A stretch of DNA of 64,000 nt. Origin: Flavobacterium enshiense. GTDB lineage: Bacteria; Bacteroidota; Bacteroidia; Flavobacteriales; Flavobacteriaceae. Every line of letters begins with the position of its first letter. The first letter of the stretch is position 1. Positions 44,451 to 53,227 of the stretch are shown piece after piece. Below the pieces are notes generated by a model that did not search any database, was not told where the DNA came from, and saw only the letters and a program-made list of their open reading frames with translations. The position numbers and the translations under genes were made by a program. Location of the stretch: contig NZ_CP090376.1 of the NCBI RefSeq assembly GCF_022836875.1, positions 2,170,001 through 2,234,000 on the forward strand, read 5' to 3'.

Positions 44451-44978
44451 CTATTCATAAAAGTAGTCTGATTTCGGCAGTTTGGATATTTCTTCTTTGC
44501 TATATATTATGTCCCAGATCATTTTATAAAAATCCAAAAATGGCTTTGCTTTTTTTTTATTTGACTCACTTGTAACACCTGTATCATAAGAAACAAATTT
44601 TTTCTTTCCGTTTGAGTAGATTACAATACTTCTTTTGAAGCTATTGCTTGAAACTGTTACTATGTTTTCTTTTGGCTCAAATTTCGTTGGCATTTTATAA
44701 AAATCTATTTTCTTCATAAAAGAATAAATTCTCTCCTTTTCGGCATTTGTCGATTCGACCTTTATCATTTTATCGCCATCAGAGTAACTTCTGAAAAAAG
44801 TATTGTATTGAGAATTGTAGCTGTCATTTCCACCAGTGTTAATCTCAAAATAAAAATCTTTGGGGAATGAATAATTTTCGTTTTTGATATTTTCACCTTT
44901 TGTTATTTCTTTTTTTTGACCGTAACTAAAAAAACTAATAAAAAAAAATATAAATATTATAAAATGTGAGTTTTTCAT
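44451..44978 (-). CDS. cassette 20: secreted hypothetical protein
   Basis: 175 residues from the ATG at 44978, signal peptide MKNSHFIIFIFFFISFFSYG. Mature part: FYFEINTGGNDSYNSQYNTF then SDGDKMIKVESTNAEKERIY, a beta-rich domain of unknown family. Upstream open frame through attC is not needed. Confidence 0.63.
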   Translation of the reverse strand: MKNSHFIIFIFFFISFFSYGQKKEITKGENIKNENYSFPKDFYFEINTGGNDSYNSQYNTFFRSYSDGDKMIKVESTNAEKERIYSFMKKIDFYKMPTKFEPKENIVTVSSNSFKRSIVIYSNGKKKFVSYDTGVTSESNKKKAKPFLDFYKMIWDIIYSKEEISKLPKSDYFYE

Positions 44979-45002
44979 ACATCTCGTTTTTTCATTATTA
45001 CG

Positions 45003-45134
45003 CACAACGTCCCGCCGGCTTTGTGGAGTTGGGGATTTTTGTTCCCAAACCATTCCATTAGGACTGAAGCCAAATGTACGAAAAGATCTTTCCATTAAAC
45101 ACTAAAACCCCAATTTCACAAAACCGCTGTTAGC
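45003..45134 (-). repeat. attC of cassette 19, type A
   Basis: 132 nt, arms gtggagttgggg / ccccaatttcac (covarying). -7 variant TACATTTG. Confidence 0.92.
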
Positions 45135-45142
45135 TACAGTGT

Positions 45143-45535
45143 CTATTCTTTATTTTTATATTTATTTCCTAAATAATTAAACTTTATCTCTTTGTAAGGA
45201 ACGTCTAAAATTTCATACTTAAATCTTGATGGGATGATAACACTGGGTATCATTTTGCTATCTATATTAGTCCAATAGTTCAGAATCAAAGTATCATTGA
45301 TAATTTCTGCTTTTCCATAATACGGAATTCCCGTAACATATTTGTCAACAGTTATTTCAATTCCTTTTTCCGTCTTTTGCGTATTAATTTTTTCATTCTT
45401 TGTGAATTGATTTTTAAATGTAGCTGATGCTCCTTCTGCAACATAGGTGAATTTTACATTTAAATCTTTTGGTTTGTTATGTTCGCACCCAACGAGGGCA
45501 CTGAATATAAATAGAGTTAATACGAGTTTTTTCAT
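45143..45535 (-). CDS. cassette 19: lipoprotein
   Basis: 130 residues from the ATG at 45535; MKKLVLTLFIFSALVGCEHN has a lipobox (LVGC). The rest is beta-rich (DLNVKFTYVAEGASATFKNQ). The attC upstream is in frame and open (MEWFGNKNPQLLKAGG), which would give a longer, non-exported form. Family unknown. Confidence 0.64.
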   Translation of the reverse strand: MKKLVLTLFIFSALVGCEHNKPKDLNVKFTYVAEGASATFKNQFTKNEKINTQKTEKGIEITVDKYVTGIPYYGKAEIINDTLILNYWTNIDSKMIPSVIIPSRFKYEILDVPYKEIKFNYLGNKYKNKE

Positions 45536-45554
45536 ACTGTTTTGCGACATTGTA

Positions 45555-45686
45555 GCTAACGTCCCGCCGGCTTTAAGAAGTTGGGGATTTTTGTTCCCAA
45601 ACCATTCCATTAGGACTGAAGCCAAATATACAAAAAGACCGTTCCATTAAACACTCAAACCCCAATTTCTTAAAACCACTGTTACC
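45555..45686 (-). repeat. attC of cassette 18, type A
   Basis: 132 nt; R'' side ccactgtt, as in the site at 39370. Arms taagaagttgggg / ccccaatttctta. Confidence 0.92.
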
Positions 45687-45694
45687 AGCAGTTT

Positions 45695-46942
45695 TTAATA
45701 AATTCTTTCTGTTTTAATCTTAATTTTTGCCAGCTTGATCAAATATAGACATAACGATTCAAACTCTTTATTAGGACTATTTGTATTCTTTGCATCAAAT
45801 ATATCAGATTCGGAATGTTCCAGTGTCCATGTTGCTCCATCTGTCATTAGAACATATTCTTCATTAGGTAAATTTTTATAGTTTGTCTTATTAAGCAAAG
45901 ATTCGAAGGTTTGCCATTCATTTGACGTAATTTTTCTTTTCCCTTTACTTTTCAATCCCTTTGGTTCGTAACCTCCAGAACCTTTTCCAATAGCCCAATA
46001 TAAATTGTATTTTTCATCTATTTTTTCTATTCTAACTGATATTGGATGATCAAAACTTCTAAGCCATGTAAATCGATAGATTATAGCATTTATATTAGAA
46101 TTCATACTGTATAATTTTGGCTCATCCAAATTTATAAGTTGATCGGTTAACCAACTACCAGTTGCTTGGGATTTCTCAGCTTCAAATAAATAATCAATAG
46201 TAATGTCACATTCCCAATCTGTTGTAAGATTCATGAACTGATTGGTTGGAAAGTATTGATTTGTATTTTTTTCAAACATATATTTAGTAGGTAATTCTAC
46301 ATTTAAAAAACATGCTAATTGTTTCATGGGATAATAAATTACATTTTTGTGGACGTCACTAATATCCCAAAGATTTTTAAAACTTTGTAGGGCTAATTCA
46401 GCCGAGTTTGGAAAAAATGATTTTGGCTTAATTTTCTTAAGACTGTCTATTTTAGTATCAAATATGGAATCATTTTCGACTTCAGAGAATAGATCGTATT
46501 TAGGTTTTTTAAATGGAAGTATAAAGTCTTGATAGTAAGTTTCAGATAACCAATAATTTGCAAAAAAATTAGATGGGTCAATTTCTTTAGCTTTTAATAG
46601 ATATTCAACTTTCTTTGATGTATAATTTTCGACCCCTGACTGAGAATGAAGAAATTCACTTCTTAAAAGAAAGGGTTCTGGTTGATTTGGGAATTTAGTT
46701 GCTAAATTTTCAAAAAAAATATTTACTGAATCGATTTGCCTATCATGATAATAATCACAAATATAATTTATAGCTATTTCATTAAAAGGATCAATTTTTT
46801 GCAAAGAACGAGCAAGTTTTATTTTGTCACCATATTCTTCACCACTTTTCCAATATCTCAACTCAGTTTCAAGTTGTTTAATATTTTGAGAATAACAAAT
46901 TGTCCCAATGAAAATAAATACTATTAGAATTACGTTTTTCAT
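45695..46942 (-). CDS. cassette 18: secreted TPR-like protein (largest cassette gene)
   Basis: 415 residues, signal peptide MKNVILIVFIFIGTICYSQ. The first 140 residues contain TPR-like pairs (KLARSLQKIDPFNEIAINYI, YLLKAKEIDPSNFFANYWLS). A C-terminal domain (IRFTWLR-type IYRFTWLRSFDHPISVRIEK) is unrecognised. Possibly a periplasmic scaffold. Confidence 0.65.
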   Translation of the reverse strand: MKNVILIVFIFIGTICYSQNIKQLETELRYWKSGEEYGDKIKLARSLQKIDPFNEIAINYICDYYHDRQIDSVNIFFENLATKFPNQPEPFLLRSEFLHSQSGVENYTSKKVEYLLKAKEIDPSNFFANYWLSETYYQDFILPFKKPKYDLFSEVENDSIFDTKIDSLKKIKPKSFFPNSAELALQSFKNLWDISDVHKNVIYYPMKQLACFLNVELPTKYMFEKNTNQYFPTNQFMNLTTDWECDITIDYLFEAEKSQATGSWLTDQLINLDEPKLYSMNSNINAIIYRFTWLRSFDHPISVRIEKIDEKYNLYWAIGKGSGGYEPKGLKSKGKRKITSNEWQTFESLLNKTNYKNLPNEEYVLMTDGATWTLEHSESDIFDAKNTNSPNKEFESLCLYLIKLAKIKIKTERIY

Positions 46943-46951
46943 AAAATTGCT

Positions 46952-47082
46952 GGTAACGTCCCGCCGGCTTTATGAAGTTGGGGATTTTTGTTCCCAAACC
47001 ATTCCATTAGGACTGAAGCCAAATATATAAAATTACCATTAAATTTTGCCTAAAACCCCAATTTCTTAAAACCGCTGTTATG
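46952..47082 (-). repeat. attC of cassette 17, type A2
   Basis: 131 nt, arms atgaagttgggg / ccccaatttctta. Cores ggtaac / gttatg. Confidence 0.9.
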
Positions 47083-47142
47083 GGCAGGTTATAATTGTTT
47101 TGTGAGTACTTAATGTAATTGCTCAAAGTTGTATACGGGCCT

Positions 47143-47706
47143 CTATCTTACTGAATAAATTTTATCTATTTCTAACGGGATATATAAAAATTCAATTGAA
47201 TTTACGGTCTTCATTTCAGGAGCATTTAGTGTTGACATAGGAATTTTTTCAAAGTCTATTTTGGTTTTAAAAAATGTACCTTCAATAACTACGTCTTCAA
47301 TAATAACATCTACATTATTTTTTAATTTAACGATATTCTTTTTTAAATGTTTTTTGAATAAAGAGTCGAATTTTAAATCAAATATCTCCTTTTTTTTATG
47401 TCCTATTTCTTCGTTTTTTAAACAGTCTACATAATAATTGAAATTGTCAGTAAATAAGGGTGTAAAAAATGATTTTTTATACAAAACATTTAAAAATTCA
47501 ATTAAATTGTAGTTATTATTTGTCAGCTGGTTATCTAAACGTTCTTCAGACATCGCATTTGAAAAAAAAGGAGGGGATCCTTCTTTTAAAATTGTTATTT
47601 GATAAAAAATAAATTTTCCTTTTTCTTTTAGGCACTCATTTTTGTTTTGCGAATAAAGAAAACCAGTGACGAAGGATATAATAATTAATAATGTTTTCTT
47701 TTTCAT
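47143..47706 (-). CDS. cassette 17: secreted hypothetical protein
   Basis: 187 residues with signal peptide MKKKTLLIIISFVTGFLYSQ. Mature part basic with LKNNVDVIIEDVVIEGTFFK. Sixty non-coding bases separate its stop from the attC, unusually long for this array. Family unknown. Confidence 0.62.
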   Translation of the reverse strand: MKKKTLLIIISFVTGFLYSQNKNECLKEKGKFIFYQITILKEGSPPFFSNAMSEERLDNQLTNNNYNLIEFLNVLYKKSFFTPLFTDNFNYYVDCLKNEEIGHKKKEIFDLKFDSLFKKHLKKNIVKLKNNVDVIIEDVVIEGTFFKTKIDFEKIPMSTLNAPEMKTVNSIEFLYIPLEIDKIYSVR

Positions 47707-47726
47707 TTAGTTGCGTTTAACTTGCC

Positions 47727-47858
47727 CATAACGTCCCGCCGGCTTTAAGAAGTTGGGGATTTTTGTTCCCAAACCATTCCGTTAAGACTGAAGTCAAATA
47801 TATAAAATTACCTTTAAATTTTGCCTTAAACCCCCACTTTCACAAAACCGCTGTTATG
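47727..47858 (-). repeat. attC of cassette 16, type A2
   Basis: 132 nt, arms taagaagttgggg / cccccactttcac. Cores cataac / gttatg. Confidence 0.9.
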
Positions 47859-48303
47859 CGACGTTGCTTATTTTCGTTTTAGATTTATAAATTAGAGAAT
47901 ACGAATAGCAAACAATATAGAGATGTATAAAATTAATCCCTATTGACCAATTATTACTATTTAAATCTTTTGAATATAGTGAAGCACCATTAAAAATATT
48001 GAATTCAAATTTTGTAAATAAATCACCTTCTCTGTAAAAATAAAATGATAAGTCAGGTCCTAATAGAAATTTATAACTAAAACCAAATAGTATTAATGAG
48101 TAAGATTGGATGAAATTTGTAATGCACAAAAAATGATATACATATTTTTTGGTAAGGTTAAAAACACAATAAATTGAAATGCTAGAGATAATTATATAAA
48201 GTATGTCTCTAAGAAAAAAATTTCCCGAAATCATATTTGCGATTGCAAGAGCAATTACGCTGGCATTTACAATAAGAATATATGATAAAGTAAATTTGTT
48301 CAT
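47854..48303 (-). CDS. cassette 16: membrane protein
   Basis: 149 residues, about four hydrophobic segments (ILIVNASVIALAIANMISG, DILYIIISSISIYCVF, FLCITNFIQSYSLILFGF, NFIHLYIVCYSYSLIY). Stop is the TAA of the attC core. Not recognised. Confidence 0.6.
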   Translation of the reverse strand: MNKFTLSYILIVNASVIALAIANMISGNFFLRDILYIIISSISIYCVFNLTKKYVYHFLCITNFIQSYSLILFGFSYKFLLGPDLSFYFYREGDLFTKFEFNIFNGASLYSKDLNSNNWSIGINFIHLYIVCYSYSLIYKSKTKISNVA

Positions 48304-48332
48304 CTTTAAGGTTTAGTTTTTTTGCGATGTCG

Positions 48333-48464
48333 CATAACGTCCCGCCGGCTTTAAGAAGTTGGGGATTTTTGTTCCCAAACTATTCCGATAGGAGTGAAGT
48401 CAAATATACAAAAAGACCGTTTCATAAAGCCCTAAAGCCCCAATTTCTTAAAACCGCTGTTAGC
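48333..48464 (-). repeat. attC of cassette 15, type A
   Basis: 132 nt. Spacer variant attccgataggagtgaag shared with the site at 49671. Cores cataac / gttagc. Confidence 0.92.
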
Positions 48465-48501
48465 GGAAGTTTTTCAAATAATTTTAAGATTATAGTTATT
48501 C

Positions 48502-48987
48502 CTATATTCTCCAAATTTTTTCTAAACTAAAAAATTGCCCAGCACTTTTTAAATATATTTCGGGTTTGAAAGACCTTTTCAGATTGTCTTGTTTGAAAAT
48601 TAATTTGTTGTTTTGAAAATAGTATTGCCCTTCCCAATTAATATGTTTTTTGTCTTTATCATATGTAATATTGGATATCGTTAAATAAATTAATGAATCT
48701 TGATGAAAATAATAGACTTCTATATTTTGATATCCAATCGAATATTCTCTATAAACTTTCAATAATTTTGTTTTAGAAGTGTCTGTATAATACCAATCTG
48801 CCCCACCACCAAAATCCTTTTTATTGTCTCCTTTTTTTTGAATAGTATAATCTTCAATGCCTCCGCTAATACAAGTTAAATCAATTTGATTAACAATGCT
48901 ATCAATTTCTTTAACTGTTAAATTAGTATTTTGTCCATATGTTATAATTGATAAGTATAAAAATAAAATTGTTGATATTTTTTTCAT
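48502..48987 (-). CDS. cassette 15: secreted hypothetical protein
   Basis: 161 residues, signal peptide MKKISTILFLYLSIITYGQ. The mature part (TCISGGIEDYTIQKKGDNKK, YREYSIGYQNIEVYYFHQDS) is like small periplasmic flavobacterial proteins of unknown role. Confidence 0.62.
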   Translation of the reverse strand: MKKISTILFLYLSIITYGQNTNLTVKEIDSIVNQIDLTCISGGIEDYTIQKKGDNKKDFGGGADWYYTDTSKTKLLKVYREYSIGYQNIEVYYFHQDSLIYLTISNITYDKDKKHINWEGQYYFQNNKLIFKQDNLKRSFKPEIYLKSAGQFFSLEKIWRI

Positions 48988-49022
48988 AATTCTTATTTCT
49001 CTACAGTTATGGTAAAATTTCC

Positions 49023-49154
49023 GCTAACGTCCTGCCGGCTTTAAGAAGTTGGGGATTTTTATTCCCTAACCATTCCATCAGGACTGAAGCCAAATATACA
49101 AAAAGACCGTCCCATTAAACACTAAAGCCCCAATTTCTTAAAACCGCTGTTAGC
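49023..49154 (-). repeat. attC of cassette 14, type A
   Basis: 132 nt; R' side reads gtcctgccgg. Arms taagaagttgggg / ccccaatttctta. Confidence 0.92.
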
Positions 49155-49176
49155 GGCTGTGTTTTTTCGTAGTTAT

Positions 49177-49377
49177 TTATTCCCAAGGAAATTTATCGAG
49201 TAATCTCAATTGTGGTAATCCTCCGCCGTGACATTCTGAATTTGGGTACTCTTCAAGCCACTTTTGTGAATTTTCATCCACATAATAAGTATACCAACCA
49301 CTATCGTCAGTTTTAACTTTTGTCAAGGTCTTTTTCTTTTCGAGAAGCTTTTCTGCGGTCAATATTTGTTCCTCCAT
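49177..49377 (-). CDS. cassette 14, gene 2: Imm27-like immunity protein
   Basis: 66 residues. GWYTYYVDENSQKWLEEYPN followed by SECHGGGLPQLRLL matches the Imm27 ending (W..YP.SE.HGGG.P.L..L). Imm27 proteins are thought to neutralise polymorphic toxins. Shorter than the family norm; it starts 9 bases after the upstream gene of the same cassette. Confidence 0.7.
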   Translation of the reverse strand: MEEQILTAEKLLEKKKTLTKVKTDDSGWYTYYVDENSQKWLEEYPNSECHGGGLPQLRLLDKFPWE

Positions 49378-49386
49378 CTTTTTTAG

Positions 49387-49644
49387 TTACTGGATTGATT
49401 GTGTAAGAATGTCAAAAGTTTGATTGTCGCATAAAGTTTTTATTCTCTTAATCGCGGTTTCTTTATACTTTTCTGATACTAAATGTTGCGAAATTAAATA
49501 TATATCTTGCTTGAAGTTGTTTATTTCATACCAATCTAAATTCTGCCTGAAAAGTTCCAACTCTTTTTCACTACCAACTCTTGCAAGGTGATCTTCGTCA
49601 CCCGCATACTTGTCATAAATTTCTAGTTTTTCTAACGTAATCAT
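49387..49644 (-). CDS. cassette 14, gene 1: hypothetical protein
   Basis: 85 residues, helical and soluble (LEIYDKYAGDEDHLARVGSE, KDIYLISQHLVSEKYKETA-like region). It precedes the Imm27-like gene by 9 bases, so the cassette is bicistronic. Possibly immunity-associated; family unknown. Confidence 0.6.
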   Translation of the reverse strand: MITLEKLEIYDKYAGDEDHLARVGSEKELELFRQNLDWYEINNFKQDIYLISQHLVSEKYKETAIKRIKTLCDNQTFDILTQSIQ

Positions 49645-49670
49645 ATGAGCGTAAAGTTATGAACATAGCC

Positions 49671-49802
49671 GCTAACGTTCCGCCGGCTTTAAGAAGTTGG
49701 GGATTTTTGTTCCCAAACTATTCCGATAGGAGTGAAGTCAAATATACAAAAAGACCGTTTCATAAAGCCCTAAAGCCCCAATTTCTTAAAACCGCTGTTA
49801 TA
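49671..49802 (-). repeat. attC of cassette 13, type A
   Basis: 132 nt; R' side reads cgttccgccgg. Spacer nearly identical to the site at 48333. Cores gctaac / gttata. Confidence 0.92.
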
Positions 49803-49807
49803 GGCAG

Positions 49808-50152
49808 TTATTCAACTTTCCAGTCTTTGGTTACAGAATTATAAGTTAAGTACGGACCATCGAATCCTTTAATGAAAATTAATTTAAAATCATTTTCACC
49901 AATCTTTTTATACTCCGGATTTGTTGTTAATTCTGTCTTTTCAAAATCTAATTTATCCAGAGTTTCCCAATCTTGGTTATTTGGTAATTTAAAGTTTGAT
50001 ACTTTGTATTTCTGTAAGTTTTCAATAAGTCTATTTCCAAAACTTATTTCGGAATAATATTTAATTGATATTGGTAATATTATCCAAACTGCGACGGATA
50101 AAATCGCAAACAAAATACTCAAGAATGTTATTTTTAAAAGCTTGTTTTTCAT
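49808..50152 (-). CDS. cassette 13: single-pass membrane protein, leader interrupted by an IS
   Basis: 114 residues from the ATG at 50152 (MKNKLLKITFLSILFAILSV); a methionine five codons earlier is possible. One N-terminal helix, then a soluble tail that ends SVTKDWKVE, like type II secretion pseudopilin-like or inner-membrane proteins. The IS3 element sits about 45 bases upstream and separates it from the attC promoter. Cassette ends gttataggca / tgcctataac still pair across the IS. Confidence 0.62.
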   Translation of the reverse strand: MKNKLLKITFLSILFAILSVAVWIILPISIKYYSEISFGNRLIENLQKYKVSNFKLPNNQDWETLDKLDFEKTELTTNPEYKKIGENDFKLIFIKGFDGPYLTYNSVTKDWKVE

Positions 50153-50224
50153 TGCTAAGTTTGCCAATATCTTTCTATACGTGACGTTTTGTCTTGTCCT
50201 GAAATAGGTTGACCATTTTGGTTA

Positions 50225-51093
50225 TTAATTCAGGTTGTAAAATTTGTATTTATGCATTTGATTTTTGTGTGCAAACTCAGGTGTTTTCATATCTAAGCTG
50301 TAGTGCCTTCTTTCATTATTGTATGTGTTTACCGCCTGTTTAATCATTTTCTGAGCCAAGACTAAATTAGGTAATGTTTTTAATAAACCAAACTCATATT
50401 TCAAAATTCCGTTAATCCTCTCCGCTACTGCGTTTTCATAAGGGTCGTATTGCTGGGTTGTACTGAGTAACATGCCGTTGTTTTGCGCGAATTCGGAGAA
50501 CTCGGGACAGCAATACTGTATTCCCCTGTCGCTGTGATGAATGATGTTTTGATGTTTATGCATTCTGTTTTTTAAAGCCATTTGAAGAGCATCTTTCACT
50601 AATGTAGCTTTCATATTCGTATCGAGTTTGAACCCCATTATTTTCTTGGAATAGATGTCTGTTACCAAAGCCAAATAAGCGTGTTTTTCTTGTGTTTTAA
50701 GGTAGGTTATATCGCTGACCCAGATCTGTTCCGCGTGAGTAGGAGTGATGTTCTTAATTCGGTTTGGCGATTTATAGAAAAAATGTTTGGAATCGGTTGT
50801 GATATGGAATTGCTTAGTTTTCTTAACCAATAACTGATGTGTTTTCAAGAACCTAAAAAAGTTATCTCTTCCCATTTTTATATCCCTCTTTTCCAAATCA
50901 TCTTTAATGTCCAGGTACAGTTTTCTTCCACCGTACCGGGTTTGTTTTTTCCTGATAGGCGCAATGAGTTCTTTAATTACAATAACTTGTTCTTCTCGCT
51001 GTTTATCAGCTTTGATTCGTTTATAATAAGCTTGTTTGGATATTCCGAAACATTGATAAAGCCATTTTACTTTAAAAGGTTTCTTTTCTTTTT
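50225..51093 (-). CDS. IS3-family transposase OrfB (DDE integrase core)
   Basis: The DDE catalytic domain: IWVSDITYL, IIHHSDRGIQY and NAVAERINGILKYE carry the three acidic residues. The frame has no ATG near its start and continues upstream (CFGISKQAYYKRIKADKQRE) into the end of OrfA; a slippery AAAAAG at 51088-51093 (minus strand) suggests a -1 ribosomal frameshift giving an OrfAB fusion of about 400 residues. Appears intact. Confidence 0.88.
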
Positions 51094-51450
51094 CTCTATC
51101 TCTTTTACTAATGTTTCGGGCAACGACTTTTTTGCGATATCCAGTCCTGTGGTTACTTCAAAATCAGCAATGATGTCTTGTTGGAAGTCTTTAATAAATT
51201 CCAGTTCTTCTATACGTTCTCTTAGTTTTTTAATCTCGTCGTTCTTGCTCATTGCTTTGGATTTGGATGTAAAGTTAGATAATTTCTTTCTCCAATAGTC
51301 AATGGAACTTCGAGAAATGCCATACTTTTTGGCAGCATAGTTTACAGAGATTTGTCCATTATTAATTTCGTCAATGATGGAAAGTTTGAGATCAAAACTG
51401 ATTTTCTGATACTCATTTTTTCGGCAGGGTTGTTTTCTTGTTGTTTCCAT
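51067..51450 (-). CDS. IS3-family OrfA (helix-turn-helix / leucine zipper)
   Basis: 127 residues. SVNYAAKKYGISRSSIDYWR is the helix-turn-helix that binds the IS ends; EIKKLRERIEELEFIKDFQQ is the coiled coil for multimerisation. Overlaps OrfB in the -1 frame. Confidence 0.88.
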   Translation of the reverse strand: METTRKQPCRKNEYQKISFDLKLSIIDEINNGQISVNYAAKKYGISRSSIDYWRKKLSNFTSKSKAMSKNDEIKKLRERIEELEFIKDFQQDIIADFEVTTGLDIAKKSLPETLVKEIEKKKRNLLK

Positions 51451-51515
51451 AGGATACTAAAAGTGTTTAATTTTTAGTCAACCTATTTTAGGACGACGCA
51501 TTTATTATAATTGCC

Positions 51516-51680
51516 TATAACGTCCCGCCGGCTTTGTGTCAGGTGGGGATTTTTGTTACTGATGTTTACAAATATACCGAAAAGATTGAAAGAAAAAAGT
51601 TGAAAAATAGGACAGAAGTGCAAACACTGACCATTACCAATAAATCCCTAAAACCCCACTTGCACAAAACCGCTGTTAGC
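51516..51680 (-). repeat. attC of cassette 12, type B
   Basis: 165 nt, arms gtgtcaggtgggg / ccccacttgcac (covarying). Cores tataac / gttagc. Confidence 0.9.
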
Positions 51681-51691
51681 TGCAGCTTTTA

Positions 51692-52177
51692 CTATATGAA
51701 ATCTGTATCAGAATAAATTTTCCAATTTCCACCCACTCCAAATGTATCTATATGACTACCATCAAAACTGTGAAATCCTTTTTTCGTTTCGTTGTCGCAT
51801 GGTGAATAAATAATTTCAACATAATTAAGCGTGTCTACATTCCAATCTTCCCAAACTATGAAGATAAAACTATATTTTTGACTACAATTATCAAGGGTTT
51901 CAAACCTAAAACTTCTAAAGCCTAAATCTTCCATTTTTTCTCGCAATTCATAGTCAACATCGTCTAAATCCATCGCGTTATTTGGAATATTTTTACCTGT
52001 AATTTCTATAGTAGCTAGTTTGACAAGTTCTTCGAGTTCAGCTCTTTTGTCTTCTACTTGGTAGATGTTGCTTTTAAATTTATTCTCATAGTTGGGATTA
52101 AATAAGTCATATGTTTTCCAGCCTAAAAATAAGACTGTAAAAATAAAAAGAATGGATATTAGTTTCCCTATTTTCAT
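51692..52177 (-). CDS. cassette 12: single-pass membrane or exported protein
   Basis: 161 residues. One N-terminal helix (LISILFIFTVLFLGWKTY) then a soluble domain (EDKRAELEELVKLATIEITG, FIFIVWEDWNVDTLNYVEII). No family. Confidence 0.6.
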   Translation of the reverse strand: MKIGKLISILFIFTVLFLGWKTYDLFNPNYENKFKSNIYQVEDKRAELEELVKLATIEITGKNIPNNAMDLDDVDYELREKMEDLGFRSFRFETLDNCSQKYSFIFIVWEDWNVDTLNYVEIIYSPCDNETKKGFHSFDGSHIDTFGVGGNWKIYSDTDFI

Positions 52178-52186
52178 AAAGTTGCA

Positions 52187-52319
52187 GCTAACGTCCCGCC
52201 GGCTTTAAGAAGTTGGGGATTTTTGTCCCCAAAACCATTCCATTAGGAGTGAAGTCAAATATACAAAAAGACCGTTCGATTAAACACTCAAGCCCCAATT
52301 TCTTAAAACCGCTGTTAGC
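52187..52319 (-). repeat. attC of cassette 11, type A
   Basis: 133 nt (one extra base in the spacer), arms taagaagttgggg / ccccaatttctta. Confidence 0.92.
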
Positions 52320-52325
52320 AGTAGT

Positions 52326-53075
52326 TTATTCAAAAATATTCAAATGATATTCCTCGTAAAGTTTATCCATTCTGTCATCCCAATCTGCTACAATGTAAGT
52401 TAGTTTTTCATAGTCATTGTCAATGAATTTTCCTCTAACGGATTGGCTAAATTCAATCTCTCTTTCGATTTCTTTTCCTTTTATTTCACCGAATGAAGCA
52501 AATTGAGTTTTCCCATTGTATATTAAATTTTGGTCAGCGTGAGTTTTTAATACAAATGGATAAGTTGACATCATAATTTCTTTTGCATTCATACTTGATA
52601 TTCTATATGAATGAGGCAATGAATATTCACTTTCTATAATCTCATCTACTTCACTTAACATGATTACATTTTTATAATAATTTTGAAAAGGAGCACATTT
52701 TGAAGTTAATAGTATGCAAAAATCTATAATTTCACCATTTTTCAATTTCACTTTACAAGGAAATTCTATGTCCTTTGGCGAAATTGTATATTTTGATCTT
52801 GGCAAACCTTGAATGGATTCCAGAGATTTAAATTGTTTTTCATTTAAGATTAGAGACTCATTATTCCATTCAAGGATTAATTTTAAAATTCTTTTTGTTA
52901 TAAAGCGAATTCTCAATGTCTCTTGGTCATAATACCAAAATTCATCAAGATTTTTGTAATTATATATTTTACCAAATCTTAATTCTTTGAAAAGCACAAA
53001 ATTTTGAATTTCATCCACTTTATTATGAAATTCAAAATCTAAATATGGAATTGAAGGTTTTTCGATTTCGTTCAT
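52326..53075 (-). CDS. cassette 11: hypothetical cytoplasmic protein
   Basis: 249 residues, no signal peptide or membrane segment (MNEIEKPSIPYLDFEFHNKV). Mixed alpha/beta, rich in I, E and K (CKVKLKNGEIIDFCILLTSK). No family recognised. Confidence 0.62.
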   Translation of the reverse strand: MNEIEKPSIPYLDFEFHNKVDEIQNFVLFKELRFGKIYNYKNLDEFWYYDQETLRIRFITKRILKLILEWNNESLILNEKQFKSLESIQGLPRSKYTISPKDIEFPCKVKLKNGEIIDFCILLTSKCAPFQNYYKNVIMLSEVDEIIESEYSLPHSYRISSMNAKEIMMSTYPFVLKTHADQNLIYNGKTQFASFGEIKGKEIEREIEFSQSVRGKFIDNDYEKLTYIVADWDDRMDKLYEEYHLNIFE

Positions 53076-53086
53076 CTTAAATTACT

Positions 53087-53218
53087 GCTAACGTCCCGCC
53101 GGCTTTGTGGAGGTGGGGATTTTTATTCCCAAACCTTTCCATTAGGACTGAAGTCAAATATATAAAATTACCTTTAAATTTTGCCTTAAAACCCCACTTT
53201 CACAAAACCGCTGTTAGC
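53087..53218 (-). repeat. attC of cassette 10, type A2
   Basis: 132 nt, arms gtggaggtgggg / ccccactttcac (covarying gtg/cac and gtggg/cccac). Confidence 0.92.
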
Positions 53219-53227
53219 AGCAGGTGT

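Larger units (their letters stand above)
50195..51495 (-). mobile_element. IS3-family insertion sequence
   Basis: About 1.3 kb bounded by inverted repeats gtcctgaaataggttgac (50196) and its imperfect reverse complement gtcaacctattttaggac (ending near 51493). Encodes OrfA and a DDE OrfB in the -1 frame. A clear target-site duplication is not visible by eye. It lies inside cassette 13, upstream of its gene. Confidence 0.88.

Noticed and set aside
50160..51510. A target-site duplication for the IS3 element.
   Set aside because: The bases on either side of the inverted repeats do not match over 3-5 positions by eye; I could not define it.
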